This document shows positions 13,654 to 21,715 of a stretch of DNA of 25,933 nucleotides, piece by piece. Every line of letters starts with the position of its first letter. Position 1 is the first letter of the stretch. The notes under the pieces are model-generated. The model did no database searches. It worked only from the letters and a program-made list of their open reading frames with translations, and had not been told where the DNA came from. Source of the stretch: Mogibacterium sp. (lineage in GTDB: Bacteria > Bacillota_A > Clostridia > Peptostreptococcales > Anaerovoracaceae); contig JAFUGO010000073.1 in NCBI GenBank assembly GCA_017469325.1, positions 1 to 25,933 on the forward strand, read 5' to 3'. A program made the translations under genes and the position numbers.

Positions 13654-14997
13654 TTGGGCACTTTTATTCCTAACACCAAGGAAGAGCAACTGAAAATGCT
13701 CAACGAGATCGGATACAAGGATTTTGATGACCTCTTTAAAGTGATCCCTGATGAAGCAAAGGTCAAAGGCGAACTCAACCTTCCTGACGGACTGAGTGAG
13801 ATCGAGGTTGACCGCAAGGTATCGGGACTCGCGGCAAAGAACGTCATTTTCCGTTCGATCTTCCGCGGAGCCGGCTCGTACAACCACTATGTACCATCCG
13901 CCGTCGACGCGATCGCCAACAAAGAAGAATTTGTTACGGCATATACACCATATCAGGCTGAGATCAGCCAGGGTATCCTCCAGTCGATCTTTGAGTATCA
14001 GACAATGATCGCAGAGATCACCGGCATGGACATCGCCAACGCTTCGATGTACGACGGCGCTTCCGCAGCTGCAGAAGCATGCTGGATGTGCAAAGACAGA
14101 AGACACAGCACATTCTATGTATCCGGCGCACTCGACGAGAGGATCCTTACAGTAATCAACACTTATTCCTTCGGAAGAGGCAGCAAGGTAGTAGTCATCC
14201 CTGCAAAGGACGGCGTTACCGACAAGGACGCTCTCGCAAAGGCTCTTGCCGACGATAACGAGGCAGCCTGCTTCCTGATGCAGTATCCTAACTTCTACGG
14301 AATCGTAGAAGATGCAGAAGAGCTCTGCAAGATCACTCACGACGGCGGCGCTAAGTTCATCATGTACTGCCACCCTCTCGCACTCGGCGCACTGAAGAGC
14401 CCGGGCGAGATCGGAGCTGACATCGCAGTTGGTGAAGGCCAGCCTCTCGGACTCGGACTCGAGTTCGGCGGACCTTACCTCGGATTCCTGTCCACAAAGC
14501 AGGAGAACATGCGTCAGATCCCTGGCAGACTCATCGGTGAGACTGTCGACACAAGAGGCGACAGAGGCTTCGTTCTGACCATCCAGGCCAGAGAACAGCA
14601 CATCCGCCGCGAGAAGGCAAGCTCCAACATCTGCTCCAACGAAGCATGGTGCGCACTCAGAGCCGGCATCTATCTCTCGACCATCGGCCCTAAGGGATAC
14701 GAACAGGTCGCTGAGCTCTGCTCATCGAAGGCTCACTACATGGCAGACGAGCTCGAGAAGATCGGCATGAATCGCTGCTTCGAAGGCGAGTTCTGGAACG
14801 AATTCGCAACAACATGCCCTGACGCAGACAAGCTGCTCGCAGCTCTCGAAGAAAAGGGCATCCTCGGCGGACTCAAGCTCTGCTGCGGCTGCTGCGGCGA
14901 GGACTGTGACACAGACTGCATCCTGTGGTGCTGCACAGAGCTCAACAGCAAAGAAGATATCGACGAAGTCATAGCTATCGCAAAGGAGGTGTTCTAA
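13654..14997 (+). CDS. gcvPA: glycine decarboxylase (P protein) subunit 1, with a Cys-rich C-terminal segment
   Basis: GcvPA and GcvPB together form the PLP-dependent glycine decarboxylase. Translation probably starts at TTG 13654, eight bases after GGAGG, giving MGTFIPNTKEEQ, the normal family N-terminus. Features include FRGAGSYNHYVPSAVDAI near residue 70, AYTPYQAEISQGILQSIFEYQ near 95 and SNICSNEAWCALRAGIYLS near 325. Length (447) is normal. Odd feature: residues 410-427 hold eight cysteines (CCGCC...C...C...CC) where other GcvPA have a plain GGYDLG...LIAVTE-like strand region. The reading frame returns to the family sequence immediately afterwards (TELNSKEDIDEV), so this is not a frameshift. 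Its stop is one base before the gcvPB start. Confidence 0.95.
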   Translation: MGTFIPNTKEEQLKMLNEIGYKDFDDLFKVIPDEAKVKGELNLPDGLSEIEVDRKVSGLAAKNVIFRSIFRGAGSYNHYVPSAVDAIANKEEFVTAYTPYQAEISQGILQSIFEYQTMIAEITGMDIANASMYDGASAAAEACWMCKDRRHSTFYVSGALDERILTVINTYSFGRGSKVVVIPAKDGVTDKDALAKALADDNEAACFLMQYPNFYGIVEDAEELCKITHDGGAKFIMYCHPLALGALKSPGEIGADIAVGEGQPLGLGLEFGGPYLGFLSTKQENMRQIPGRLIGETVDTRGDRGFVLTIQAREQHIRREKASSNICSNEAWCALRAGIYLSTIGPKGYEQVAELCSSKAHYMADELEKIGMNRCFEGEFWNEFATTCPDADKLLAALEEKGILGGLKLCCGCCGEDCDTDCILWCCTELNSKEDIDEVIAIAKEVF

Positions 14998-14998
14998 G

Positions 14999-16414
14999 AT
15001 GAAATTAATATTCGAGAAGAGCATTCCCGGTAGAGGACAAGATATCTTCCCTGCATGCGACGTTCCTGTAAAGATGCCTGCAGCTCCTCTTCGTGAGAAG
15101 AAGGCGCATCTCCCAGAGATCTCTGAAAACGAGATGGGAAGACACTACACAGCTCTTGCAAAGAGAGCTCACGGAGTCAACGACGGATTCTATCCTCTCG
15201 GCTCCTGCACAATGAAACACAATCCGAGGATCGACGAGAAGATGGCCGCCCTTCCGGGATTCACCAAACTGCATCCGCTGCAGCCGGCTCACACCGTTGA
15301 GGGAGCTCACGAGCTCATCGCTGACCTCGAGAAATTCCTCTGCGAGATCACAGGTATGGCGGGCGTTACATTCCAGCCTGCAGCCGGAGCTCACGGCGAG
15401 TTCACCGGCCTCCTTCTGATCAAGGCTTACCACACAGACAGAGGAGACACAGAGCGTAACGAGATCATCGTACCTGACGCTGCTCACGGCACCAACCCTG
15501 CTTCGGCAACAATGGCAGGCTACAAGACAGTCGTTATCAAATCCAATGAGAACGGCACTGTAGACATGGATGACCTCAAGGCTCACCTCGGCCCTAAGAC
15601 AGCAGGTCTGATGCTGACCAACCCTAACACAGTCGGTCTCTTCGACCCTAACATCATGGAGATCACAAGACTCGTCCATGAGGCAGGCGGACTCTGCTAC
15701 TATGACGGAGCTAACCTGAACGCCGTAATCGGAATCGTACGTCCGGCAGACATCGGATTCGACGTAATCCACATGAACCTGCACAAGACATTCTCGACTC
15801 CTCCCGGCGGCGGCGGTCCTGGAAGCGGCCCTTGCGCATACAAGGACTTCCTCGCACCGTTCGCACCTGGTCTGGTATGCAAGGACGGCGAATATGTAAG
15901 AGCTGAGAAGTCCATCGGTAACATGACAGGCTTCTACGGCAACTTCCTCGTAATGGTCAAGGCATACGCATACCTGCTGACCATCGGCAAAGAAGTCTAC
16001 ACTCTGGCTCAGAACGCTGTACTGAACGCGAACTACATGCAGGAGAAGCTGAAAGACATCTATCCGGTTGCTTTCGACACAACATGCATGCACGAGTTCG
16101 TAATCGGTCTCGATCCGATCTACAGAAAGACTCACGTATCGGCTCTGGACGTAGCCAAGGCACTCCTCGACTACGGCATCCATCCTCCTACAATCTACTT
16201 CCCTCTGATCGTCCACGAGGCCCTCATGATCGAGCCTACAGAGACAGAGACGAAGGAGACACTCGACGAGGCTATCACAGCATTCCGCGAGATCTACGAC
16301 CGCATCTTCAATGCTCCTGAGAGCGTACAGAATGCGCCGCAGACCACACCGGTACTGAGACTCGACGACACAAAGGCAGCGAGAGAGCCGCACCTGAGAT
16401 TCGACTTCGAATAG
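14999..16414 (+). CDS. gcvPB: glycine decarboxylase (P protein) subunit 2, PLP-binding
   Basis: This subunit holds the PLP cofactor. The 471-residue protein has LGSCTMKHNPRI near residue 68, the AAGAHGEFTGLL block near 132, DAAHGTNPASATMAGY near 162 and the Schiff-base lysine K263 in MNLHKTFSTPPGGGGPGSGP. The usual STPHGGGGPG motif reads STPPGGGGPG here. GGAGGT, eight bases before the ATG, lies inside the end of gcvPA, so the two subunits are translationally coupled. A strong terminator follows 65 bases after the stop. Confidence 0.96.
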   Translation: MKLIFEKSIPGRGQDIFPACDVPVKMPAAPLREKKAHLPEISENEMGRHYTALAKRAHGVNDGFYPLGSCTMKHNPRIDEKMAALPGFTKLHPLQPAHTVEGAHELIADLEKFLCEITGMAGVTFQPAAGAHGEFTGLLLIKAYHTDRGDTERNEIIVPDAAHGTNPASATMAGYKTVVIKSNENGTVDMDDLKAHLGPKTAGLMLTNPNTVGLFDPNIMEITRLVHEAGGLCYYDGANLNAVIGIVRPADIGFDVIHMNLHKTFSTPPGGGGPGSGPCAYKDFLAPFAPGLVCKDGEYVRAEKSIGNMTGFYGNFLVMVKAYAYLLTIGKEVYTLAQNAVLNANYMQEKLKDIYPVAFDTTCMHEFVIGLDPIYRKTHVSALDVAKALLDYGIHPPTIYFPLIVHEALMIEPTETETKETLDEAITAFREIYDRIFNAPESVQNAPQTTPVLRLDDTKAAREPHLRFDFE

Positions 16415-16478
16415 TCATCGCGGAGTATGCTGCAACCGGTAGTAATAACGGAAGGATGCAGCGACAACAAAACAGTAA

Positions 16479-16505
16479 AGCGGGAGTAAACAGCTCCCGC
16501 TTTTT
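16479..16505 (+). terminator. terminator of the gcv operon
   Basis: An 8-bp stem (AGCGGGAG/CTCCCGCT) with a 7-base loop is followed by TTTTT on the plus strand, 65 bases after the gcvPB stop. Confidence 0.85.
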
Positions 16506-16521
16506 CATATTCAATACAGCT

Positions 16522-16817
16522 GTCACGTGTTTTGCCTGATTTCCTTTAATACACGTGACTTTCCATCTCCCCTTAGTCCTCAGTAGTCATTTCTTCACAC
16601 AAAAAAGTCACGTGTTTCGGGCATAACAAGTCCATTACACGTGACATTCGAAAGACTTGGGGAACCTCCGTCGGTCATCCGGGCCGAAAAAAGTCACGTA
16701 TTTAGGGCTAAATTGGCCTTTCACACGTGACTTTTAAAAGCACGAGGAAAGGTCTTTTCCTTTTGCCATAAAAAAATGTCACGTGTATCGGTAAAACCGA
16801 ACGGAAAAACGTGACAT
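16522..16817. repeat. array of four CACGTG-armed hairpins with an 85-86 bp period
   Basis: Four units each have GTCACGTGT and ACACGTGAC-type arms around ~20-base loops: 16522-16559, 16607-16645, 16693-16731 and about 16776-16817. Left arms start 85, 86 and 85 bases apart; spacers are 47, 47 and 46 bases. Units 3 and 4 have one or two arm changes, and unit 4 has a longer stem plus an inner TCGGT/ACCGA hairpin. Units 2-4 are preceded by six or more A residues, so on the minus strand each hairpin is followed by a T-run. Unit 4 would therefore terminate lpdA, with 3 and 2 as back-ups. Loops and spacers are not conserved enough for CRISPR. This array fills most of the 445-base gap between gcvPB and lpdA. 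Confidence 0.85.
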
Positions 16818-16859
16818 TTTTATTTCTCTTTCTATAGCCGGCTGAATGCAGGCTGTTTC

Positions 16860-18236
16860 CTAGAGGCGTGCAGCTTCCATGATCGCTTCTGCGAAGGACG
16901 GATGCGGATGAATGATGTTCGCTACTTCTTCGAGCATCATGCCGCGGCCGATCGCTACGGAAAGCTCGCCGATCAGGTCGGACGCTCTTCCGCAGAGCAG
17001 GTGCGCGCCGATGATCTTATGGTCGTCAGCCCTTGCAACCAGCTTTACGAAGCCTCTGTCGAGTCCCGCGATGATGGTCTTTCCGTTTGCCGACATAGGA
17101 TACTTCTTTGTGACGACTTCGATGCCTGCTTCTTTCGCTTCGTCGGCTGTCATTCCGACTACGGCGATCTCAGGGTCTGTATAGATGCAGCTCGGAACTG
17201 TGTTCATGTTGATCGTTGCACGGCCCTCGTTCATGAGAGCGACAGCGTTGCGGCCTTCTGCCGATGCTGTATGCGCAAGCTGGATGCCTCCGATCGCGTC
17301 GCCGATGGCGTAAACGCTAGGGCAGACCGTCTTGTACTCGTCATCAACCAGGATGAATCCCTTGCCGTCCTTGAGGCCTTCGTACTTGGCCATGAACTCA
17401 TCGCTGAATACACCCTCGGTGTTAGGTCTTCTGCCTACGCACATGAGGACCTTGTCTGCTTTGATATCGATAAGCTCGTCCTTCTTGTTCTTGAGCGTAA
17501 CGACCAGCTTGTCGCCGTCTTTCTCGATCTTCTGTACAGGGGACGAAACGTGTACGTCTACGCCCTTCTTCTCAAGGCTCATCTTGATGCTGCGGCCGAT
17601 CTCCTTGTCGATGACAGGAAGCAGTCTGTCCATTCCCTCGATGACTGTTACGTGGTCGCCGAGGTCCGCGTATATTGTGGCGAATTCGATACCGATTACG
17701 CCTCCGCCGATGATGACGAATTCAGGGATCTCTTCTCCGCCCATATCGATAAGATCTGTGCTGTCGATGACGCCCGGCAGGTCATATCCCGGGATAGGAG
17801 GCATGAACGGCTTGGATCCTGTTGCGACCATGATCTTGTTTGCCGTATAGACCTCGTCTCCGACCTTGACTTCATGCTCTCCGGTGATCGTTGCCATTCC
17901 TTCGAGCAGATCGATCTTTTTCTTTTTGATGAGTCCGCTGATACCGTTTCTGAGAGTGTCGAGGACCTCGTCCTTGCGCTCGCCTATCCTTGCGCGGTTA
18001 GCGTGCAGACCTTCGACCTCAACGCCGATGGCAGCTCCGTGCGCAGCGTCTCTGTAGACATCGGACGAATGCATGAGAGCCTTTGTAGGGATACATCCTC
18101 TGTTGAGGCAGGTCCCGCCTACGCGGTCCTTCTCTGCGATCGCGACTTTCATGCCAAGCTCAGCTGCATAGAATGCGGCTTCGTATCCGCCCGGGCCTGC
18201 TCCGATTATCAGGAGATCATAATTGAATTCGCTCAT
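16860..18236 (-). CDS. lpdA: dihydrolipoyl dehydrogenase (L protein)
   Basis: This flavoenzyme reoxidises dihydrolipoyl GcvH with NAD+. The 458-residue protein has the FAD-binding GAGPGGYEAA at 12-21, the redox pair C43/C48 in GGTCLNRGCIPTKAL, the NAD-binding GGGVIGIEFA region near 190, the second FAD motif VYAIGDAIGG near 310, and the C-terminal H445/E450 base in HPHPSFAEAI. The start has AAAGGAAC upstream. It lies 32 bases downstream of lplA in the same unit and converges on the gcv operon, matching a role as the L protein of glycine cleavage. The hairpin array immediately downstream probably provides its terminator. Confidence 0.96.
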   Translation of the reverse strand: MSEFNYDLLIIGAGPGGYEAAFYAAELGMKVAIAEKDRVGGTCLNRGCIPTKALMHSSDVYRDAAHGAAIGVEVEGLHANRARIGERKDEVLDTLRNGISGLIKKKKIDLLEGMATITGEHEVKVGDEVYTANKIMVATGSKPFMPPIPGYDLPGVIDSTDLIDMGGEEIPEFVIIGGGVIGIEFATIYADLGDHVTVIEGMDRLLPVIDKEIGRSIKMSLEKKGVDVHVSSPVQKIEKDGDKLVVTLKNKKDELIDIKADKVLMCVGRRPNTEGVFSDEFMAKYEGLKDGKGFILVDDEYKTVCPSVYAIGDAIGGIQLAHTASAEGRNAVALMNEGRATINMNTVPSCIYTDPEIAVVGMTADEAKEAGIEVVTKKYPMSANGKTIIAGLDRGFVKLVARADDHKIIGAHLLCGRASDLIGELSVAIGRGMMLEEVANIIHPHPSFAEAIMEAARL

Positions 18237-18268
18237 GAGTAGTTCCTTTCTGCTTTATTTGATTTGTA

Positions 18269-19273
18269 TTAGATTGTCTTTGCTATAAGTCCCAATATCT
18301 CATATGCTGTTGCCGATGTGCCGGCCGGAAGTCTGTCCGCAAGTCCGCGTATCTCTGCCGCGTCGTAGCGGCTCCCCTTTACCAGCTCTTCGACAACGTC
18401 GAAGACTTCCGTCTCGAGTGCGTCCGAATAAATGCGGCAGTCCTTTATGTACTCGCCCTTCATGGCGAGCTGCACTTCGGCTCCGCCCCATTCGAACCTG
18501 TGCTCTATATCGTGAGTGAACGGAAGCTTTGTCCCGAGTCTCCATTCTTCGGAAGCATATTTATCGAGCAGCTCCTGCGGGATCTCCGGCAGGGGCTGTT
18601 CTTCGGGCTCGCAGCCGTACTCTCTGGCCGCCGCCCTCACCATGGCGTCCTGCATGGCTCTGATGAGCTCTTCCGTACCGGCGGATGCAAGAGGTTCATC
18701 CAGATGATCTCTCAGATTGGTCACTCTCGATCTTACCGAGTCCACGCCCTTAGACTTCAGCTTGCCCGCGGAGACCTTCAGATACTTTGTGAGGTCGTCC
18801 GCCTTCACATCCATCATTATGGTCCCGTGATGGTAGTTGAAGCTTTGCGACGAGAAGTAGGCGTGTCCCGAATACTTGCGGCCTTCTACCGTCAGGTCGT
18901 TGCGGCCGGTCTTTGAGGCGTTTATGCCGAGCAGTCTGCAGGCCAGCAGTATGACGTCAGTCTGCCTTTCTACATCGAAGAGCCCGTCCCTCGCGATGAA
19001 CGTGAAATTGAGATTCCCCATGTCATGGTAGACGGCTCCGCCTCCGGATATGCGCCGCGCGAGGTTTATTCCGTCGCGCTTGATCGCTTCAACGTCGCAC
19101 TCCTTCCATGGATTCTGGTTCTTGCCTATGACCACGGTGTGCGCGTTCTGCCACAGAAAGAGTGTGACTACACCCTCTTCTGCAGTCATCGTCAGGTGTT
19201 CTTCGGCTGCCAGGTTCACGTACGGATCCGTGCAGTCCGTTCTTATGACTCTAAGCCTGCACGTTTCCGTCAT
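18269..19273 (-). CDS. lplA: lipoate-protein ligase A
   Basis: LplA activates free lipoate with ATP and attaches it to the lysine of GcvH or other lipoyl domains. The 334-residue protein has the lipoate-binding RRISGGGAVYHD at 73-84, the catalytic lysine K133 in GRKYSGHA, and a C-terminal accessory domain (ELIRAMQDAM onward), so it is the full-length single-chain type. The start at 19273 has GGGGGAAC upstream and overlaps the end of the upstream gene by 23 bases. Lying next to lpdA and facing gcvH, it most likely serves the glycine cleavage H protein by scavenging lipoate. No lipA or lipB is seen in the window. Confidence 0.95.
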   Translation of the reverse strand: MTETCRLRVIRTDCTDPYVNLAAEEHLTMTAEEGVVTLFLWQNAHTVVIGKNQNPWKECDVEAIKRDGINLARRISGGGAVYHDMGNLNFTFIARDGLFDVERQTDVILLACRLLGINASKTGRNDLTVEGRKYSGHAYFSSQSFNYHHGTIMMDVKADDLTKYLKVSAGKLKSKGVDSVRSRVTNLRDHLDEPLASAGTEELIRAMQDAMVRAAAREYGCEPEEQPLPEIPQELLDKYASEEWRLGTKLPFTHDIEHRFEWGGAEVQLAMKGEYIKDCRIYSDALETEVFDVVEELVKGSRYDAAEIRGLADRLPAGTSATAYEILGLIAKTI

Positions 19274-19910
19274 CGATTGTTCCCCCGCCTTCTTCTACGC
19301 CGGCGTCTTCTGCCGCATCTTCAGTGGACTCCATGCTTTCCTGGCGCTCCTCGATTCCTTCGAGTTCGTCGTCAGGAATGGTCGCGTTCTCGCTTCCGTT
19401 TACGTTGTTGAGGGTGGACGGATCGATAGGCTCAGGGCGCGGGTCATTGGTCTTGTAATATGTATAATAGCTCTCGCCCTCGCGCTGGATATTGCCGTTC
19501 TTGTCGACGATCCAGTCTCCCATCCATTCGGTACGTATGACTCCGTGGCGGTAATCCCACTCCGTTATGTGGTCCTCATACACCGAGTCCGTGTCGGCAT
19601 CGTAACCGTACCTCTCGGCGTAGTCCTTGTTATAGTGGGAATATGCAAGATATGTCTTTGTTATGTCATCGCCTTCTATCATGATGTCCGTGTAGTCGTT
19701 GTCACGGGCAAAGCGGCCCTGCATAGCAGCGCGCATCTCCTCTACGGAGCCGAAAGTGCTCCTGTGCGTATGCACGATGGCAAACTGCATCAGATAGCCG
19801 AGCAATGCGAGCCCGACTATGACCCCAACCACCGTCAGGAGCCTGCGGTTTTTACGTCTTATCTGCCATTCTTTCGCCCATGCGGCGGCATCTCTTCTGT
19901 CCTGATCCAT
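19251..19910 (-). CDS. unknown single-pass membrane protein
   Basis: The 219-residue protein has a basic cytoplasmic start (WAKEWQIRRKNRR), one membrane helix at about 24-45 (LLTVVGVIVGLALLGYLMQFAI) and an extracytoplasmic domain rich in Tyr, Asp and Glu (YLAYSHYNKDYAERYGYDAD, YRHGVIRTEWMGDWIVDKNG). The last ~50 residues are acidic and low in complexity. I recognise no family. Its 3' end overlaps lplA by 23 bases, so it is the first gene of an lplA-lpdA unit. Whether it shares a function with them is unknown. A weak AAAAAGGT precedes the ATG. Confidence 0.7.
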   Translation of the reverse strand: MDQDRRDAAAWAKEWQIRRKNRRLLTVVGVIVGLALLGYLMQFAIVHTHRSTFGSVEEMRAAMQGRFARDNDYTDIMIEGDDITKTYLAYSHYNKDYAERYGYDADTDSVYEDHITEWDYRHGVIRTEWMGDWIVDKNGNIQREGESYYTYYKTNDPRPEPIDPSTLNNVNGSENATIPDDELEGIEERQESMESTEDAAEDAGVEEGGGTIDDGNVQA

Positions 19911-19942
19911 ACTTTTGACCTTTTTCAGTGATTATCAGAAAT

Positions 19943-19972
19943 AAAGGCCGGCACCTGTTTGTGTCGACCTTT
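19943..19972. terminator. hairpin between the DUF937 gene and the next unit
   Basis: Twelve-base arms (AAAGGTCGACAC/GTGCCGGCCTTT on the minus strand) pair with one mismatch and one wobble around a 6-base loop, 26 bases after the DUF937 stop. The T-tract is short (ATTTC). It probably ends the DUF937 transcript. Confidence 0.6.
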
Positions 19973-19997
19973 GTTTAAAACCGTAACTCAGTCGCTA

Positions 19998-20513
19998 TTA
20001 CTTCATCAGCATCCCGAGGATATTTACAACGTCCTTAGCGTCAACTCCGTCAAGAAGTCCGCCAACAACCTTGAGCATGTCGCCGGAGCTGCTCTTAGCG
20101 GTCTCTGCCTTTGCGGTGTTGCCCATCTTCGACATCAGGATAGGTGCCAGGATAGCCATGATCTTGAGGATGGTCTTGGTGTCGAGTCCGCTCTTCTTCT
20201 TGGCCTTAGCGGCGACTTCCTCTTCCTGTGCTCCGAGGAGGTGCTTAACGATCTTTGCGCCGTCAGTTGTATCGGCATTCTTTACAGCCTTCTTAAGGTC
20301 TTTTGTGTCCTGCTTGCTGTGATCGTTCAGAGCCTGGAGGAAACCGTACTTTGTGTCCTCGTTCTTCATCTGGCCCTGCATTCCCTTCAGAAGCATAGGC
20401 ATTACTACCTCGATAGCCGACTGCGCGCTCTTGTCATCTACGCCGAGCATGCCGCTTACCTGCTCAAGAGCTCCTGACTGAAGCATCATCTTCATGATGG
20501 TTTCCATATCCAT
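19998..20513 (-). CDS. DUF937 domain-containing protein
   Basis: The 171-residue protein is helical and small-residue rich, like DUF937 proteins: an N-terminal DMETIMKMMLQSGALEQVSG, then SAIEVVMPMLLKGMQ, a lysine-rich middle, and a repeat-like hydrophobic segment ILKIMAILAPILMSKMG near 115-131. It ends DVVNILGMLMK. Its function is unknown. The start has AAGGAGAT upstream. It has its own promoter (20572-20600) after the C_GCAxxG_C_C gene and a terminator downstream, so it is probably monocistronic. Confidence 0.8.
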   Translation of the reverse strand: MDMETIMKMMLQSGALEQVSGMLGVDDKSAQSAIEVVMPMLLKGMQGQMKNEDTKYGFLQALNDHSKQDTKDLKKAVKNADTTDGAKIVKHLLGAQEEEVAAKAKKKSGLDTKTILKIMAILAPILMSKMGNTAKAETAKSSSGDMLKVVGGLLDGVDAKDVVNILGMLMK

Positions 20514-20571
20514 AGTGTATCTCCTTCCCGCCTTAGCGATTTACACAAATATATAGTCCGTATACGCTTAA

Positions 20572-20600
20572 ATTTTAACTTCTTTCTGCTTCTTTTTCAA
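20572..20600 (-). promoter_or_regulatory. promoter of the DUF937 gene
   Basis: On the minus strand TTGAAA (20600-20595) and TAAAAT (20577-20572) are 17 bases apart. The start is predicted near 20565, about 50 bases before the ATG at 20513. Confidence 0.55.
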
Positions 20601-20623
20601 TGCTTTACGGCAATGCCGGACCT

Positions 20624-21079
20624 TTACTTTACAGCGACTCCGCACTCGCGCTCCATTATCTTCGCGAACGACTTAATGCAGGTGTGAACGATGCCCGTGC
20701 AGTAGGTCTTGCGCTCAGGATCGGTGAACTCGTAATCCGCGATGAGCTCCGGGCAGATGCTGCTTACATAATCTTTTGCGACATCGTCGTTGAGCTCTCT
20801 TACAAGGTCGATGCACTTTTTGAACGCCGGGTCGCCCTTGACAGTTCTTCCGAACACCTTGCCCAGGCACATCGTAGCGCCCGCGACGGCTCCGCACACG
20901 TTGCCTCCGTCACCGAATCCGTAAGGAAATCCTGTCGAAAGCGCGATCGCTTCTTCACCTATACCGAGCTCATAATGTCTGTTGAGCACCTCGAGCACAG
21001 ACTCCGAGCACATGAAACCGGTCGTAAAATTCTCTGTCGCGTCAGCGAGCATCTTTTCCATGTTTACCTCTTTGACCAT
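20624..21079 (-). CDS. C_GCAxxG_C_C family (redox-type) protein, second copy
   Basis: The 151-residue protein has the family pattern: C24 in TTGFMCSESVLEVL, C62 in GNVCGAVAGATMCLGKVFG (with C71), C89, C109, C127 and C134. It differs from the copy at 1953-2495 by a single rather than double Cys at the first site, so the two are paralogues rather than recent duplicates. The start has GGAGGGAG upstream and lies 20 bases after the flavin reductase stop. A redox-type protein next to a flavoprotein suggests a shared electron-transfer task, which is inference. Confidence 0.85.
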   Translation of the reverse strand: MVKEVNMEKMLADATENFTTGFMCSESVLEVLNRHYELGIGEEAIALSTGFPYGFGDGGNVCGAVAGATMCLGKVFGRTVKGDPAFKKCIDLVRELNDDVAKDYVSSICPELIADYEFTDPERKTYCTGIVHTCIKSFAKIMERECGVAVK

Positions 21080-21099
21080 AACACTCCCTCCATACCTCT

Positions 21100-21708
21100 T
21101 TATCTCTTTTTGCGCCGCGCTTTCTCTGCCGCCTTGCGCTTTGCTGTCTTTGGCTTCATCACGCTGTATCCGAAGAAGCCGAGCTCTTCGGGCATGAGCC
21201 TGTAATACTTGCCGTGGTTATACGCCACAAGATCCATGGCGCCATAGTCATAGGCGCCCTTCTCATCCACATATTTCTCATCTACATGCACGGCCGTTAT
21301 TTCTGCCATGAACATATCGTGCGACGGAAGCCGCACTATGTCCTTTACCTTACATTCTATGTTCAGCGGCGACTCTGCGATCAGCGGAGCCGAGACCGTG
21401 TCAGCCTTTTCGCGGGTAAGGCCCTGAGCCTCAAACTTGTCGATATCGCGTCCCGACTTCACCCCGCAGAAGTCCATTGCCTTTGCGAGAGATGACGGCA
21501 CAAGGTTGATGACGAACTCGCCGCTCTTCTCTATGATATCGTGCGAAAAGCGCCTCGGCTGCACCGAGATGTACGTCATCGGAGGATTCGAATTGATTAT
21601 CCCCGTCCAGGCTATAGTCAGGATATTGGACTCCTCCATGGTGCCGCAGCTGACCATCACGGATGGCACCGGAGCGAGGAGCGGCCCCGGGATCGAATTA
21701 ATCTTCAT
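21100..21708 (-). CDS. flavin reductase family protein
   Basis: The 202-residue protein fits the FMN-binding flavin reductase-like split-barrel family. It has an N-terminal PVPSVMVSCGTMEESNILTIAW, the NSNPPMTYISVQPRRFSHDII block, EFVINLVPSS near 64, and a DMFMAEITAVHVDEKYVDE strand near 130. The C-terminus is short and very basic (TAKRKAAEKARRKKR). It probably binds FMN and uses NAD(P)H or acts as an electron carrier. GGAGGT inside the end of prmA serves as its ribosome binding site, 7 bases separate the two genes, and the C_GCAxxG_C_C gene follows. Confidence 0.85.
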   Translation of the reverse strand: MKINSIPGPLLAPVPSVMVSCGTMEESNILTIAWTGIINSNPPMTYISVQPRRFSHDIIEKSGEFVINLVPSSLAKAMDFCGVKSGRDIDKFEAQGLTREKADTVSAPLIAESPLNIECKVKDIVRLPSHDMFMAEITAVHVDEKYVDEKGAYDYGAMDLVAYNHGKYYRLMPEELGFFGYSVMKPKTAKRKAAEKARRKKR

Positions 21709-21715
21709 TTATATA

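Noticed and set aside
15005..16393. Long open frame antisense to gcvPB (462 codons), with similar ones antisense to gcvPA and lpdA
   Set aside because: The products are Cys/Ser/Val/Leu-rich with no family resemblance or ribosome binding sites. They arise because the codon use of the highly expressed sense genes avoids stop codons on the other strand.
16522..16817. CRISPR array interpretation of the regular repeats
   Set aside because: The repeat interiors are not conserved, there are only four units, no cas genes are near, and each unit is an inverted repeat with variable loop. Spacers end in shared A-tracts rather than being independent.
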